NCBI RefSeq assembly: GCF_003047285.1
Contig: NZ_PZYX01000008.1
Span: 113,227 to 177,226, forward strand
DNA: 64,000 bases
Reading direction: 5' to 3'
Source: Nocardioides allogilvus
GTDB taxonomy: Bacteria > Actinomycetota > Actinomycetes > Propionibacteriales > Nocardioidaceae
Below the pieces are notes generated by a model, which did no database searches, was not told the DNA's origin, and worked only from the letters and a program-made list of their open reading frames with translations. The position numbers and the translations under genes are program-made. This document shows, in pieces, positions 1 through 7,745 of this stretch (the stretch's first letter is position 1; each line of letters starts with the position of its first letter).

Positions 1-371
1 ACGACCAGGCCCATCGCGTCGGACCAGGTCATCTGGCTGGCGACGGAGAAGGTGACGAAGGCGTTGAGCCCGAGCCCGGTCGCGAGGGCGAGCGGGTAGT
101 TGGCCACGACCCCCATCAGGATCGTCAGCACGCCTGCGGCCAGCGCCGTGGCGGCGGCGACCTGGGCGAAGGTGCCGATCGAGTCGCCGTTGATGTCCTT
201 GCCGGCGAGCAGGATGATCGGGTTCAGCACGATGATGTAGGCCATCGTCAGGAACGTCACGACGCCGCCGCGGATCTCGCGCGGGACGGTCGAGCCCCGC
301 TCGCTGATCCGGAAGAAGCCGTCGAGGCCGCCTGTGGTCGTGGGGGTCTTGGTGCTGGTCTTGTCCGTCAC
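1..371 (-). CDS. NCS2 family purine/nucleobase permease, N-terminal part
   Basis: The gene runs off the left edge, so only about 123 residues from the start are visible. They begin at a GTG (369-371), and the segment around residues 30-60 reads GGVVTFLTMAYIIVLNPIIL, followed by an asparagine-glycine-aspartate loop and further hydrophobic helices. This is the typical opening of AzgA/NCS2-type guanine-hypoxanthine permeases, which move nucleobases across the cytoplasmic membrane by proton symport. The substrate cannot be set from this fragment. It is divergent from the DUF2530 gene with only 39 bp between the two starts. A CAGACT hexamer (379-384) seven bases before the start could be its -10. 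Confidence 0.8.
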   Translation of the reverse strand, partial: MTDKTSTKTPTTTGGLDGFFRISERGSTVPREIRGGVVTFLTMAYIIVLNPIILLAGKDINGDSIGTFAQVAAATALAAGVLTILMGVVANYPLALATGLGLNAFVTFSVASQMTWSDAMGLV

Positions 372-398
372 GCGGCTGAGTCTGGCAGACCCTCGGGG

Positions 399-404
399 TA
401 ACGT
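399..404 (+). promoter_or_regulatory. Leaderless -10 element TAACGT
   Basis: TAACGT ends six bases before the GTG at 411, which places the expected transcription start on the start codon itself. No convincing -35 was found. Confidence 0.45.
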
Positions 405-410
405 GGCGGT

Positions 411-695
411 GTGGAGCTGAGGGACGACCAGACGACGCAGCACGAGATCGGCAACCGCACCTACATCGTGGCCGACGTCGAGCCGCTCGACGTCGACGGT
501 GTGCGCACGGTCGAGGTCGGGGTCGGCGTGTGGCTGGTGGCGTTCATCGCCCTGCTGCCGTTCTACGGCGCCCTGCAGGACAGCGGGCGCACCTGGTGGC
601 TGTGGACGTGCCTGGCCGGCTTCGGTCTCGGCCTCTTCGGCCTCGAGTACTGCCGCCGTCGACGCAAGGCCCGCGCCGAGCTGGTCGACCCGTGA
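411..695 (+). CDS. DUF2530 small membrane protein
   Basis: A 94-residue protein with an N-terminal soluble part and two hydrophobic stretches at about 36-55 and 61-80, followed by a basic tail (CRRRRKAR). Length and layout match the actinobacterial DUF2530 family, whose function is unknown; a membrane location is all that the sequence supports. The GTG start has no ribosome site, but lies six bases after a TAACGT element, so the mRNA may be leaderless. Its TGA overlaps the GTG of the methyltransferase gene (GTGA), so the two are probably translated together. Confidence 0.75.
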   Translation: MELRDDQTTQHEIGNRTYIVADVEPLDVDGVRTVEVGVGVWLVAFIALLPFYGALQDSGRTWWLWTCLAGFGLGLFGLEYCRRRRKARAELVDP

Positions 696-1285
696 CCCTG
701 CCCCCGACCCGGTGGGAGCTCGCCGGCGAGGACAACCGCTTCTACGGCCTGCACTTCGACGCCCTGGTGCGCGAGGGTGCCGACGTCGCGGGTGAGGCGC
801 GCCTGGCCGACGCACTCGTCGCTCGTCACGCCCGGATCCTCGACGTCGGCTCAGGGATGGGCCGGATCGCCGCGGCGCTGACCGCCCGCGGCCACGACGT
901 GGTCGCGACGGAGCCCGATGCCGCCCTGCGCGCACAGTCGCAGGCGGCGTACGCCGATGTGCCGGTGCTGCCCCACGAGGCCCTCGCGATCCCGGCACTC
1001 GAGCCCTTCGACCTGATCGTCGTGGTGGGCAACGTGTTCATCTACCTCGGCGAGGGCACCGAGCGCGCCGTGCTCGCGCACCTGCGCTCGCTGCTGGCGC
1101 CGGGCGGTCGGATCCTGGCGGGCTTCCACCTGACCGGGATCAAGAGCGGCAGCCGGACCTACCCGGCTGACGAGTTCGTCGCCGACGTGTCGGCCGCCGG
1201 GCTCACCGTGGACTGGCGGTTCGGCAGCTATGAGCTGCACGCACCCAACGACGACTACGCCGTGTGGGTGCTGAGCGCCGACTAG
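692..1285 (+). CDS. Class I SAM-dependent methyltransferase
   Basis: A 197-residue protein with the Rossmann motif I at about residues 49-60 (ILDVGSGMGRIA), an acidic residue after strand beta2 (VVATEPD) and a motif IV-like stretch around FDLIVVVGNVF, as in small-molecule methyltransferases of the Methyltransf_11/25 groups. The substrate is unknown. The GTG at 692 overlaps the preceding stop by 4 bp; a longer reading from 530 is possible but would overlap the DUF2530 gene heavily and adds arginine-rich shadow sequence. Its stop TAG shares the tetranucleotide CTAG with the stop of the convergent DUF3027 gene. Confidence 0.8.
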   Translation: MTLPPTRWELAGEDNRFYGLHFDALVREGADVAGEARLADALVARHARILDVGSGMGRIAAALTARGHDVVATEPDAALRAQSQAAYADVPVLPHEALAIPALEPFDLIVVVGNVFIYLGEGTERAVLAHLRSLLAPGGRILAGFHLTGIKSGSRTYPADEFVADVSAAGLTVDWRFGSYELHAPNDDYAVWVLSAD

Positions 1286-2058
1286 AGCGAGACGAACTCG
1301 TCGTCGGTGAGCGTGTCGAAGACGTGGTCGGGCACCGGGACGGGCTGCTGCTTGCGGGCGAGCTTGACCTCGGAGTGGGCGCCGCAGCCGTGGTTGAAGG
1401 TCACGACCTTGCCGTCGTCGTTGGCGTTGCCGTTGGCGCAGACGCCGAACGTGTCGGAGAGCGGACCGGCGAGCCGGACCAGGAAGCCGCACGACCAGCA
1501 GGTGTCGGGCGCGCTCTTGGCCAGCAGCGACTCGGGACCGCCGTCGCCGGCGTACCAGCGCTCGGCAGCCAGGTCGCGGCCCTCGACGGACAGGGTGCGG
1601 ACGCGGCCGAGGCCGAGGTCCTTGGCGACCTGGCGGACCTGGGCCTTGGCGTCGGCATCGAGCGGGTCGTCGCCGAAGGAGTAGGTGGGGACCAGGCGCA
1701 CGTCCTCGTCCTCGACGGGCAGCAGGTCGCCCGGGGAGAGGTCGCCCGGCTGGAGGCGCTCCTTGTAGGGAACCCAGGACGGCGCGACGATCGCCTCGGC
1801 ACCGGGCAGCAGCACGGCCTCGTTGAGCGTGGGCTTGCTGGAGTCGGCGTCGCGGGTCAGCGTCACCGACCAGTGCCAGCCGAGGTAGCCGGCTCGCTTG
1901 CAGACGAACGTGTGGGTCACCACGAGGTCGTCCTCGCGGTGGACGTCGAGGTGGTCTCCGACGTCGGAGGGGTCCGCTTGGTCGAGAAGGACGGCTCGCG
2001 CGTCCTCGACGGCCGCGGCCAAGATGGCGTCGGGCGAGGTCTCGTCGAGGTCAATCAC
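1282..2058 (-). CDS. DUF3027 domain protein
   Basis: A 258-residue soluble protein of the actinobacterial DUF3027 family. It has a conserved tryptophan-rich patch near residue 60 (GYLGWHWSVTL) and four cysteines at 187, 190, 207 and 225 (CWSC, VCANG, GCGAH) that could form a zinc site. No function is established for the family. The open frame continues upstream to 2553, but that part is the antisense of the MFS gene; GTG at 2058 is chosen because family-like sequence begins there and an AT-containing hexamer GATGAT lies six bases upstream. It is convergent with the methyltransferase and divergent from the MFS transporter. Confidence 0.75.
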   Translation of the reverse strand: MIDLDETSPDAILAAAVEDARAVLLDQADPSDVGDHLDVHREDDLVVTHTFVCKRAGYLGWHWSVTLTRDADSSKPTLNEAVLLPGAEAIVAPSWVPYKERLQPGDLSPGDLLPVEDEDVRLVPTYSFGDDPLDADAKAQVRQVAKDLGLGRVRTLSVEGRDLAAERWYAGDGGPESLLAKSAPDTCWSCGFLVRLAGPLSDTFGVCANGNANDDGKVVTFNHGCGAHSEVKLARKQQPVPVPDHVFDTLTDDEFVSL

Positions 2059-2157
2059 CCGCGCATCATCGCAAACGTCGGGCCGGTCTGTCAGTTCGCC
2101 CTGCCATCCGGACGCCTGCTGCACGTCCCGGGCCCACCCACACGGCAGGATTGGCCC

Positions 2158-3570
2158 ATGACCTCCGAGCACGAGCCGCCGTCCGACGCCACCGCATCGG
2201 GTCGGCTCGCCGGAGCGGGCCGGGGTGTCCGCGCAGCCGGTCGGGGTGTCGGTCGCGGCGTCGCCGGCGCCACCCGCGTCTCCGGGCGCGCGGGGAGATA
2301 CACCGTCCAGCAGGCGCGGCGCGCGGCCCGGGCCGAGGGCGCCGGCGAGTCCGGCCTCTCGCGACTGATCGGGCTGCACGCCTTCAACGCGGCGGGCGAC
2401 GCGGCCGTCGCGATCTCGCTCGCCGGCACGCTCTTCTTCCAGGTCCCGACCGGCGAGGCGCGCGGCCAGGTCGCGCTCTTCCTCGCCCTGACGATGCTGC
2501 CCTTCGCGATCGTCGCGCCCCTGATCGGGCCGTTCCTGGACCGCTTCAGCCACGGCCGCCGCTGGGCCATCGGCTCCACGATGGCGATCCGCGCCTTCCT
2601 GTGCTGGGTGCTGGCGACGGCCGTCGCGACGGACTCACGCTGGTTGTTCCCCGCCGCTCTCGGTGTCCTGGTGGCGTCCAAGGCGTACGGCGTGACGCGG
2701 GCCGCCGCCGTACCCCGCCTCGTCCCGCCGACCCTGACGCTGGTCAAGGCCAACGCGCGGGTCTCGCTGGCGGGGATCGTGGGGGCCGCCGTCTCGGCCC
2801 CGATCGCCGTCCTCGCCGCCACCGCCGGCTCGGAGTGGTCGCTGCGCTACGCCTTCGTCGTCTTCGTGATCGCCACCGTGTGGGCGATCCGGCTGCCGTC
2901 GCGGGTCGACTCCAGCGTCGGTGAGGGGACCCTGGTCCTCATGCCGGCGGCGCGGGACCGCCGACCCGAGACGCCGGGCAAGCGCCCGCGGACCCGCATC
3001 CCGGTGGCCGTCGCCTTCGCCCTGCGGGCCAACTGCGGCCCGCGGTGGCTCTCGGGCTTCTTGACGATGTTCATGGCCTTCCTGCTGCGCGACAACCCGA
3101 TCGGCGACTGGAAGCCCGAGGTGCTGCTGGGGCTCGTCATCGGCGCGGCCGGCCTGGGCAACACGCTCGGCATCACCCTCGGGTCACTGCTCAAGCGCAT
3201 CGACCCGGCGCTGACCGTGGTGCTGGCGCTGGTCGCCGACGCGGTGGTCGTGCTGGTGGCGGCGCTGTTCTACGGCCTGGTCCCGCTGGTCGCCCTCGGC
3301 CTCACGGCCGGGCTCGCGCAGTCGCTGGCCAAGCTCTCGCTCGACTCGACCATCCAGCGCGACGTCCCCGAGCGCATTCAGGCCAGCGCCTTCGCGCGCT
3401 CCGACACCACGCTGCAGCTGGCGTGGGTGGTCGGCGGCTTCGTCGGCATCGCGATGCCGCTGATGCCGCGACTCGGGCTCGGCATCGCGTGCGCCGTGCT
3501 GGCGGCGTGGGCGATCTTCGTGTTCGTCAGCCGCCCGAGCCGGATGGGCACGTCGCCCGGTGGCGCCTGA
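2158..3570 (+). CDS. MFS transporter
   Basis: A 470-residue protein with a Gly/Arg/Ala-rich cytoplasmic N-terminus of about 65 residues and then roughly twelve hydrophobic segments. The loop after the second helix (GPFLDRFSHGRRWAIG) matches the MFS loop motif G-x-x-x-D-R-x-G-R-R. Helices resume after a basic central loop near residues 265-285. It is most like uncharacterised actinobacterial MFS permeases; the cargo is unknown. ATG 2158 is chosen over the much longer open frame because upstream sequence is antisense to DUF3027. A CAGGAT hexamer ends six bases before the ATG. It is convergent with the cold-shock gene, 9 bp away, with no visible terminator. Confidence 0.8.
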   Translation: MTSEHEPPSDATASGRLAGAGRGVRAAGRGVGRGVAGATRVSGRAGRYTVQQARRAARAEGAGESGLSRLIGLHAFNAAGDAAVAISLAGTLFFQVPTGEARGQVALFLALTMLPFAIVAPLIGPFLDRFSHGRRWAIGSTMAIRAFLCWVLATAVATDSRWLFPAALGVLVASKAYGVTRAAAVPRLVPPTLTLVKANARVSLAGIVGAAVSAPIAVLAATAGSEWSLRYAFVVFVIATVWAIRLPSRVDSSVGEGTLVLMPAARDRRPETPGKRPRTRIPVAVAFALRANCGPRWLSGFLTMFMAFLLRDNPIGDWKPEVLLGLVIGAAGLGNTLGITLGSLLKRIDPALTVVLALVADAVVVLVAALFYGLVPLVALGLTAGLAQSLAKLSLDSTIQRDVPERIQASAFARSDTTLQLAWVVGGFVGIAMPLMPRLGLGIACAVLAAWAIFVFVSRPSRMGTSPGGA

Positions 3571-3579
3571 GCCGTCGGG

Positions 3580-3975
3580 TCAGAGCTCGAGCTCGTCGGC
3601 CAGCGCGCGCAGCAGCTTCGCGGTCGGCTTGGCGGTCTTGGCCTCGGGCGCGCGGCCGTGGCGGTAGGTCTCACCGACACCGTCCAGCAGCCGGATGATG
3701 TCCTCGACGATGGTGACCATCAGCTCGGGGTCCTTGCGCTGCGAGGTGCGCTTGTTGCGGCTCACCGATGCCGGCTCGTCGACGACCCGGACCTGGAGGG
3801 CCTGGTCGCCGCGTCGACCCTGGGCGATGCCGAACTCGACACGGGTGCCGTTCTTGATCGTGGTCATGCCCTCGGGCAGCGCGTCGGCGTGCAGGTAGAC
3901 GTCCGGGCCGCTGTCCTGGGACAGGAACCCGAATCCCTTGTCGGCGTCGAACCACTTCACCTTGCCACTGGGCAC
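3580..3975 (-). CDS. Cold-shock domain protein with C-terminal extension
   Basis: A 131-residue protein. Residues 1-66 are a cold-shock OB fold: KVKWFDADKGFGFL carries RNP1 and VYLHA replaces the usual RNP2, so it probably binds single-stranded RNA or DNA. Ordinary CspA proteins stop near 67 residues; here a 65-residue extension follows, beginning with a basic stretch (SRNKRTSQRKD) and ending in a likely helix (ELMVTIVEDIIRLLDGVG). This layout recurs in actinobacterial CspB-like proteins. The GTG start has an AGAGG ribosome site. The gene lies 76 bp downstream of the HAD-LarE gene on the same strand and may share its transcript. Confidence 0.85.
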   Translation of the reverse strand: MPSGKVKWFDADKGFGFLSQDSGPDVYLHADALPEGMTTIKNGTRVEFGIAQGRRGDQALQVRVVDEPASVSRNKRTSQRKDPELMVTIVEDIIRLLDGVGETYRHGRAPEAKTAKPTAKLLRALADELEL

Positions 3976-4051
3976 GGTCTGACCTCTTCTACTCAAACGA
4001 TCACCGCGACGGTGGTCGCGATTGCGGGCAAAGCCTAGGCGGACGTGCCGA

Positions 4052-5509
4052 TCACTCGCCAACCGATTGGCGCAGGGCCTCGTTGAGCGAGCCCGAGCGG
4101 AAGCCACGGGGGTCGAGCTCGGCGGCATCGAAGCCGGCGGCGTGTACGGCGTCGAGCACCGTGCGGCGTACGGCATCGTCGGTGAGGGGGCCGGCGACGA
4201 GCGTCGCGTCGACCTCGAGCGAGGCCCGCTCACCCAGGTCCCGCACGCGCAGGTCGCGGGCCTCGAGGCCGGCCGCGGCCAGCGCGGACCGGACGCCCGC
4301 CTCGGCGCGCTCGACCCGGGCGAGGCGGTGGGGCGTGACCTCGATGCCATAGGCGACGCGCGAGGACAGGCAGGCGGCGGCGGGCTTGTCCCAGGTCGGG
4401 AGGCCCCAGCGGCGTGAGGCGCGGCGGACGTCGTCCTTGGTCAGGCCCGCGTCGAGGAGCGGCGTCACGGCCCCGCGCTCGGCCGCGGCGCGGATGCCCG
4501 GGCGGAAGCCGGCGACCGCGTCATCGGCGTTGGTGCCGGTGGCGACGTGGGCGATGCCGCGCCCAGCGGCGAGGGGCCCGAGGGTCTCGATCAGCTCGGC
4601 CTTGCAGAAGTAGCATCGCTCGCCGTCGTTGGCGCGGTAGCCCTCGCGGTCCATCTCGTGGGTGCGGGGGGTGAGCAGCTCGACGCCCAGTGAGGTCGCG
4701 AAGTCGCGGGCCGGGTCGCGCTCGACGGCAGGCAGCGAGTCGGAGTAGCCGGTGCCGGCCACGACGTTGTCGGGCCCCAGGGTCCGGGCGGCGGCGGCGA
4801 GCAGCAAGGCACTGTCCGCTCCCCCGCTGAAGGCGACCAGCACGGAGCCGAGCTCGCGCAGGCGCTCCTCGAGCGCGGCCAGCCGCAGGTCGAGGACGTG
4901 CTCGTCGAGCCAGGCGGGGAACTCGTCGAGGCTGTCGAGGACGACGTGGGTGCCGGCCGCGAGCAGCGCCTCGCGGGTGCTGCCGCCGGTGAGCACCGAG
5001 ACGCTGATGACGCCCGCGGCCAGGGCGCCCTCGACGTCGTGGACGTGGTCACCGACGTAGACGGACGCGCCCTCCTGGCGGAGCACGTCGGCCTTGCCGA
5101 CGCCCCAGACCGTCCCCTCGAGGTGGTCGATGTCGAACCCGAGGTGGTCGACGTGGCGCTGCGCATTGGGAGCGAACTTGCCCGTCACGACCACGACCCG
5201 GCCGCCGTGGCGGCGGACCGCTGCCAGGGCTTCGTGGGCGCCGGCCAGGGCGGGCACCGGGAGGATCGAGTGGTCGACGTAGAGCTCGCGGAAGCGGGTG
5301 ATGGCGGGCTCGATCGCCTCCGCCGCGAGGTGCGGGGTGAGGATGAGGTCGAGCGGCGGGCCGAGGTTCTGGGTGAGCTCGACGACGGGGAACTCGACGT
5401 CGAGCTCGTGACCCAGCGCGACCAGCGTGGCTGCGAACCCGGGCACGGTGTCGATCAGGGTCATGTCCAGGTCGAAGCCCACCACGAGTGAAGGGGCGCG
5501 AGACGACAT
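4052..5509 (-). CDS. HAD phosphatase fused to LarE-type sulfur transferase
   Basis: A 485-residue two-domain protein. Residues 8-200 are a HAD hydrolase of the phosphoglycolate-phosphatase type: FDLDMT (12-17) is motif I, VVTGK (107-111) motif II and YVGDHVHDVE (151-160) motif IV. Residues 207-485 are LarE, an ATP-dependent sacrificial sulfur transferase that in lactate racemase assembly thiolates a nicotinic-acid-derived precursor of the nickel-pincer cofactor: PP-loop FSGGADSA (227-234), GTNADD (325-330), CYFC (299-302) and C380 in AACLSSR. The three cysteines resemble the iron-sulfur type of LarE. No larA, larB or larC is nearby. A TACGCT element ends six bases before the ATG, so translation is probably leaderless. 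Confidence 0.88.
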   Translation of the reverse strand: MSSRAPSLVVGFDLDMTLIDTVPGFAATLVALGHELDVEFPVVELTQNLGPPLDLILTPHLAAEAIEPAITRFRELYVDHSILPVPALAGAHEALAAVRRHGGRVVVVTGKFAPNAQRHVDHLGFDIDHLEGTVWGVGKADVLRQEGASVYVGDHVHDVEGALAAGVISVSVLTGGSTREALLAAGTHVVLDSLDEFPAWLDEHVLDLRLAALEERLRELGSVLVAFSGGADSALLLAAAARTLGPDNVVAGTGYSDSLPAVERDPARDFATSLGVELLTPRTHEMDREGYRANDGERCYFCKAELIETLGPLAAGRGIAHVATGTNADDAVAGFRPGIRAAAERGAVTPLLDAGLTKDDVRRASRRWGLPTWDKPAAACLSSRVAYGIEVTPHRLARVERAEAGVRSALAAAGLEARDLRVRDLGERASLEVDATLVAGPLTDDAVRRTVLDAVHAAGFDAAELDPRGFRSGSLNEALRQSVGE

Positions 5510-5515
5510 GCAGCC

Positions 5516-5521
5516 AGCGTA
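5516..5521 (-). promoter_or_regulatory. Leaderless -10 element TACGCT
   Basis: Read on the minus strand, TACGCT lies exactly six bases before the ATG at 5509 of the HAD-LarE gene. Confidence 0.4.
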
Positions 5522-5560
5522 GATCCCCTGTGCACGAGGCTTTGATTCCCCACCATCCGG

Positions 5561-5590
5561 CTGACACCATGGAGGGTTCCGCGCCACAAT
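5561..5590 (+). promoter_or_regulatory. Possible promoter of the subtilase gene
   Basis: CTGACA (5561-5566) and CACAAT (5585-5590) are 18 bp apart and precede the GTG at 5629 by a short leader that contains AAGGA. Confidence 0.3.
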
Positions 5591-5628
5591 GGCGTGCTCT
5601 GACCTGCACGAACGACGCAAGGACCCAC

Positions 5629-7740
5629 GTGACACCGACCGCACCGAGTGCCGTTGCCCGCGCAGCCCGTGTGCTGTTGCCGGGCCTCGTCGCGGCCGTG
5701 ACCGTCGCCGCCACCATGACGTCCGTGCCCTCCCTCGCGAGCGAGGGCGAGGTCCCGAGCCTGCAGCTCGTGACGTTGACCGGGCCGGGCACCTCCGCCT
5801 CGACGGCCGACGCCGCCGTCCTGACGGCCCGCCAGGACGCCGTGCTCGCGAGCATCGACTCCCCCGAGACGACCTACCGCTGGACGACGGCCCTCAACGG
5901 CTTCGCCGCCCGGCTGACGCCCGAACAGGTCACGGCCCTCGAGGCCCACGACGAGGTCGCGACCGTGGAGGCCAACTCCGTGCTGCCCATGGCCGGCCGG
6001 ATCACCTCGACCGGTGCCGTGTCCGCGCAGGCTGAGCGCGTCAGCGGTCGAGCCGGCTCGGGCGTGGTGATCGGCTTCGTCGACTCCGGCCTCGCGCCCG
6101 ACTCACCGCTGTTCACCGACGTCCCGGGCCTGGGCGCCGACCTGCCCAGCTATGCCGGGGAGTGCACGACCGGCGAGGGATGGTCCTCCTCGTCGTGCAA
6201 CCGCAAGGTCGTCGGTGCCGGGTGGTGGGTGGCCGGCTTCGGCGCCGACCGCATCCGCTCGTCGGAGAGCCTGTCGGCGCTCGATGTCATCGGCCACGGC
6301 ACCCAGGTCGCCTCCGTCGCGGCCGGCAACTCCGACGTCTCGGTCCGGCTGAACGGCCGCACCATGGGCAACTTCGGCGGCGTGGCTCCCCGCGCCCGGA
6401 TCGCGCCCTACAAGGCGTGCTGGGCAGCGCCCGACCCTGCTGACGACGGGTGCGCGACCGCCGACGTCGTCTCCGCGATCGACCGCGCCACCGCCGACGG
6501 CGTCGACGTCCTCAACATCGCCGTGGCCGGCCCCTCCTCGATCGACACCGTCGAGCGGGCGCTGCTGGGTGCTGCCGAGGCCGACGTCGTCGTCATCGGT
6601 GCCGCCGGCAACGCCGGGCGCTCGGCGTTCGCCGGCCACACCTCCCCGTGGGTCACCACGGTCGGCGCCACCCGCGGCAGCACGCTGCGCGGCCAGGTCT
6701 CGGTCGTGCGCGGCCCCCGCCTCACCGGAGCCAGCCGCTCTCGCCGCGCCGTCGGCCCGGTGCGTCTGGTGCTCGGCGCCGACGCGGTAGCCGCAGGTGC
6801 GCGTCGCCGCGACGCACGGCAGTGCCGGCCCGGTTCGCTCGACGCCCGCCAGGTCGCCGACCGTGCCGTCCTGTGCGTGCGCGGCGGCATCGGCCGCGTC
6901 GACAAGTCCGAGGCCGTCGCACTGGCCGACGGCGTCGCGATGGTGCTGGTCAACGACCGCCCCGGCGGCGTGATCGACGACTTCCACAGTGTCCCGACGG
7001 TCCAGCTGACCCAGGGCGACGGCCAGCGGCTCACCCGCTGGGTCCGCCGGCACGACCGCACGGTGGTGCGCCTCGCCGGCGTCGCCCCCGAGCGTGCCGC
7101 TGCTCGGGCCGCCGGTTGGTCAGCCTCCGGTGACTCCCGATCCACGCTGCTCAAGCCCGACATCGTCGCCGTCGGTGAGGGGGTGCTCGGCGCCGTACCC
7201 GGCTCGTGGGCGCTGTTCTCCGGCACGTCCGCCGCGACCGCGCGCGCCAGCGGCCTCGCCGCCCTGCTGCGCTCCGAGCACGACTGGTCGGCTCCGGTCG
7301 TCCGCTCCGTGCTGACCACGACTGCCCGACCGCTCGCCGGCGCCCCGACCCTGAAGCAGGGGGCCGGACAGGTGGGGTCACTGCGCCGGGCCGGGCTCGC
7401 CCTCGACGTCCGCTCCGGCGACTACCGGCGGGCCCTCGACGGCACGTCGTGGCGTGACCTCAACGTCTCCTCCCTCGTCATCCGCCGCGGCGGCACGGCC
7501 GTTCGGCGCGTCACCAACCTCGGCTCGCGCGCCGAGTACTTCTCCGCGCAGGTCCAGGGGTTCGCCGGGCACAGCGTCCGGACGACGCCGGTCGCGCTGC
7601 GCCTCGCCCCGGGCGAGACGGCCACGGTGCGCATCACCGTCACTGGTCCGAGCGGACCGACCAGGCTCGACGACGGCTGGATCGTGTGGCGCGGCGCCCG
7701 CGGCTCCGAGACGCGCCTCCCGGTCGCGATCACCCGCTAG
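5629..7740 (+). CDS. Secreted S8 (subtilisin-like) serine protease
   Basis: A 703-residue protein. Residues 10-40 form a signal peptide (basic start, hydrophobic core, SLASEG). An I9-type propeptide follows (about 44-120). The catalytic domain has D152 (VDSG), H223 (GHGTQVASVAAGN), N328 (GAAGNAG) and S534 (SGTSA). A protease-associated insertion lies between about 350 and 480, and a fibronectin-like C-terminal domain ends the protein, the layout of plant and bacterial subtilases. The nucleophile motif is GTSAATARASG, not the usual GTSMAxPH. Start GTG 5629 has AAGGA upstream; the frame is open to 5488 without signal-peptide logic. It probably digests extracellular protein. Confidence 0.85.
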   Translation: MTPTAPSAVARAARVLLPGLVAAVTVAATMTSVPSLASEGEVPSLQLVTLTGPGTSASTADAAVLTARQDAVLASIDSPETTYRWTTALNGFAARLTPEQVTALEAHDEVATVEANSVLPMAGRITSTGAVSAQAERVSGRAGSGVVIGFVDSGLAPDSPLFTDVPGLGADLPSYAGECTTGEGWSSSSCNRKVVGAGWWVAGFGADRIRSSESLSALDVIGHGTQVASVAAGNSDVSVRLNGRTMGNFGGVAPRARIAPYKACWAAPDPADDGCATADVVSAIDRATADGVDVLNIAVAGPSSIDTVERALLGAAEADVVVIGAAGNAGRSAFAGHTSPWVTTVGATRGSTLRGQVSVVRGPRLTGASRSRRAVGPVRLVLGADAVAAGARRRDARQCRPGSLDARQVADRAVLCVRGGIGRVDKSEAVALADGVAMVLVNDRPGGVIDDFHSVPTVQLTQGDGQRLTRWVRRHDRTVVRLAGVAPERAAARAAGWSASGDSRSTLLKPDIVAVGEGVLGAVPGSWALFSGTSAATARASGLAALLRSEHDWSAPVVRSVLTTTARPLAGAPTLKQGAGQVGSLRRAGLALDVRSGDYRRALDGTSWRDLNVSSLVIRRGGTAVRRVTNLGSRAEYFSAQVQGFAGHSVRTTPVALRLAPGETATVRITVTGPSGPTRLDDGWIVWRGARGSETRLPVAITR

Positions 7741-7745
7741 GGCAC

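Noticed and set aside
4057..4072. CGCCAA-CCGA-TTGGCG hairpin as a terminator for HAD-LarE
   Set aside because: It lies inside the coding end of the gene, not after it, so it is unlikely to be a terminator.
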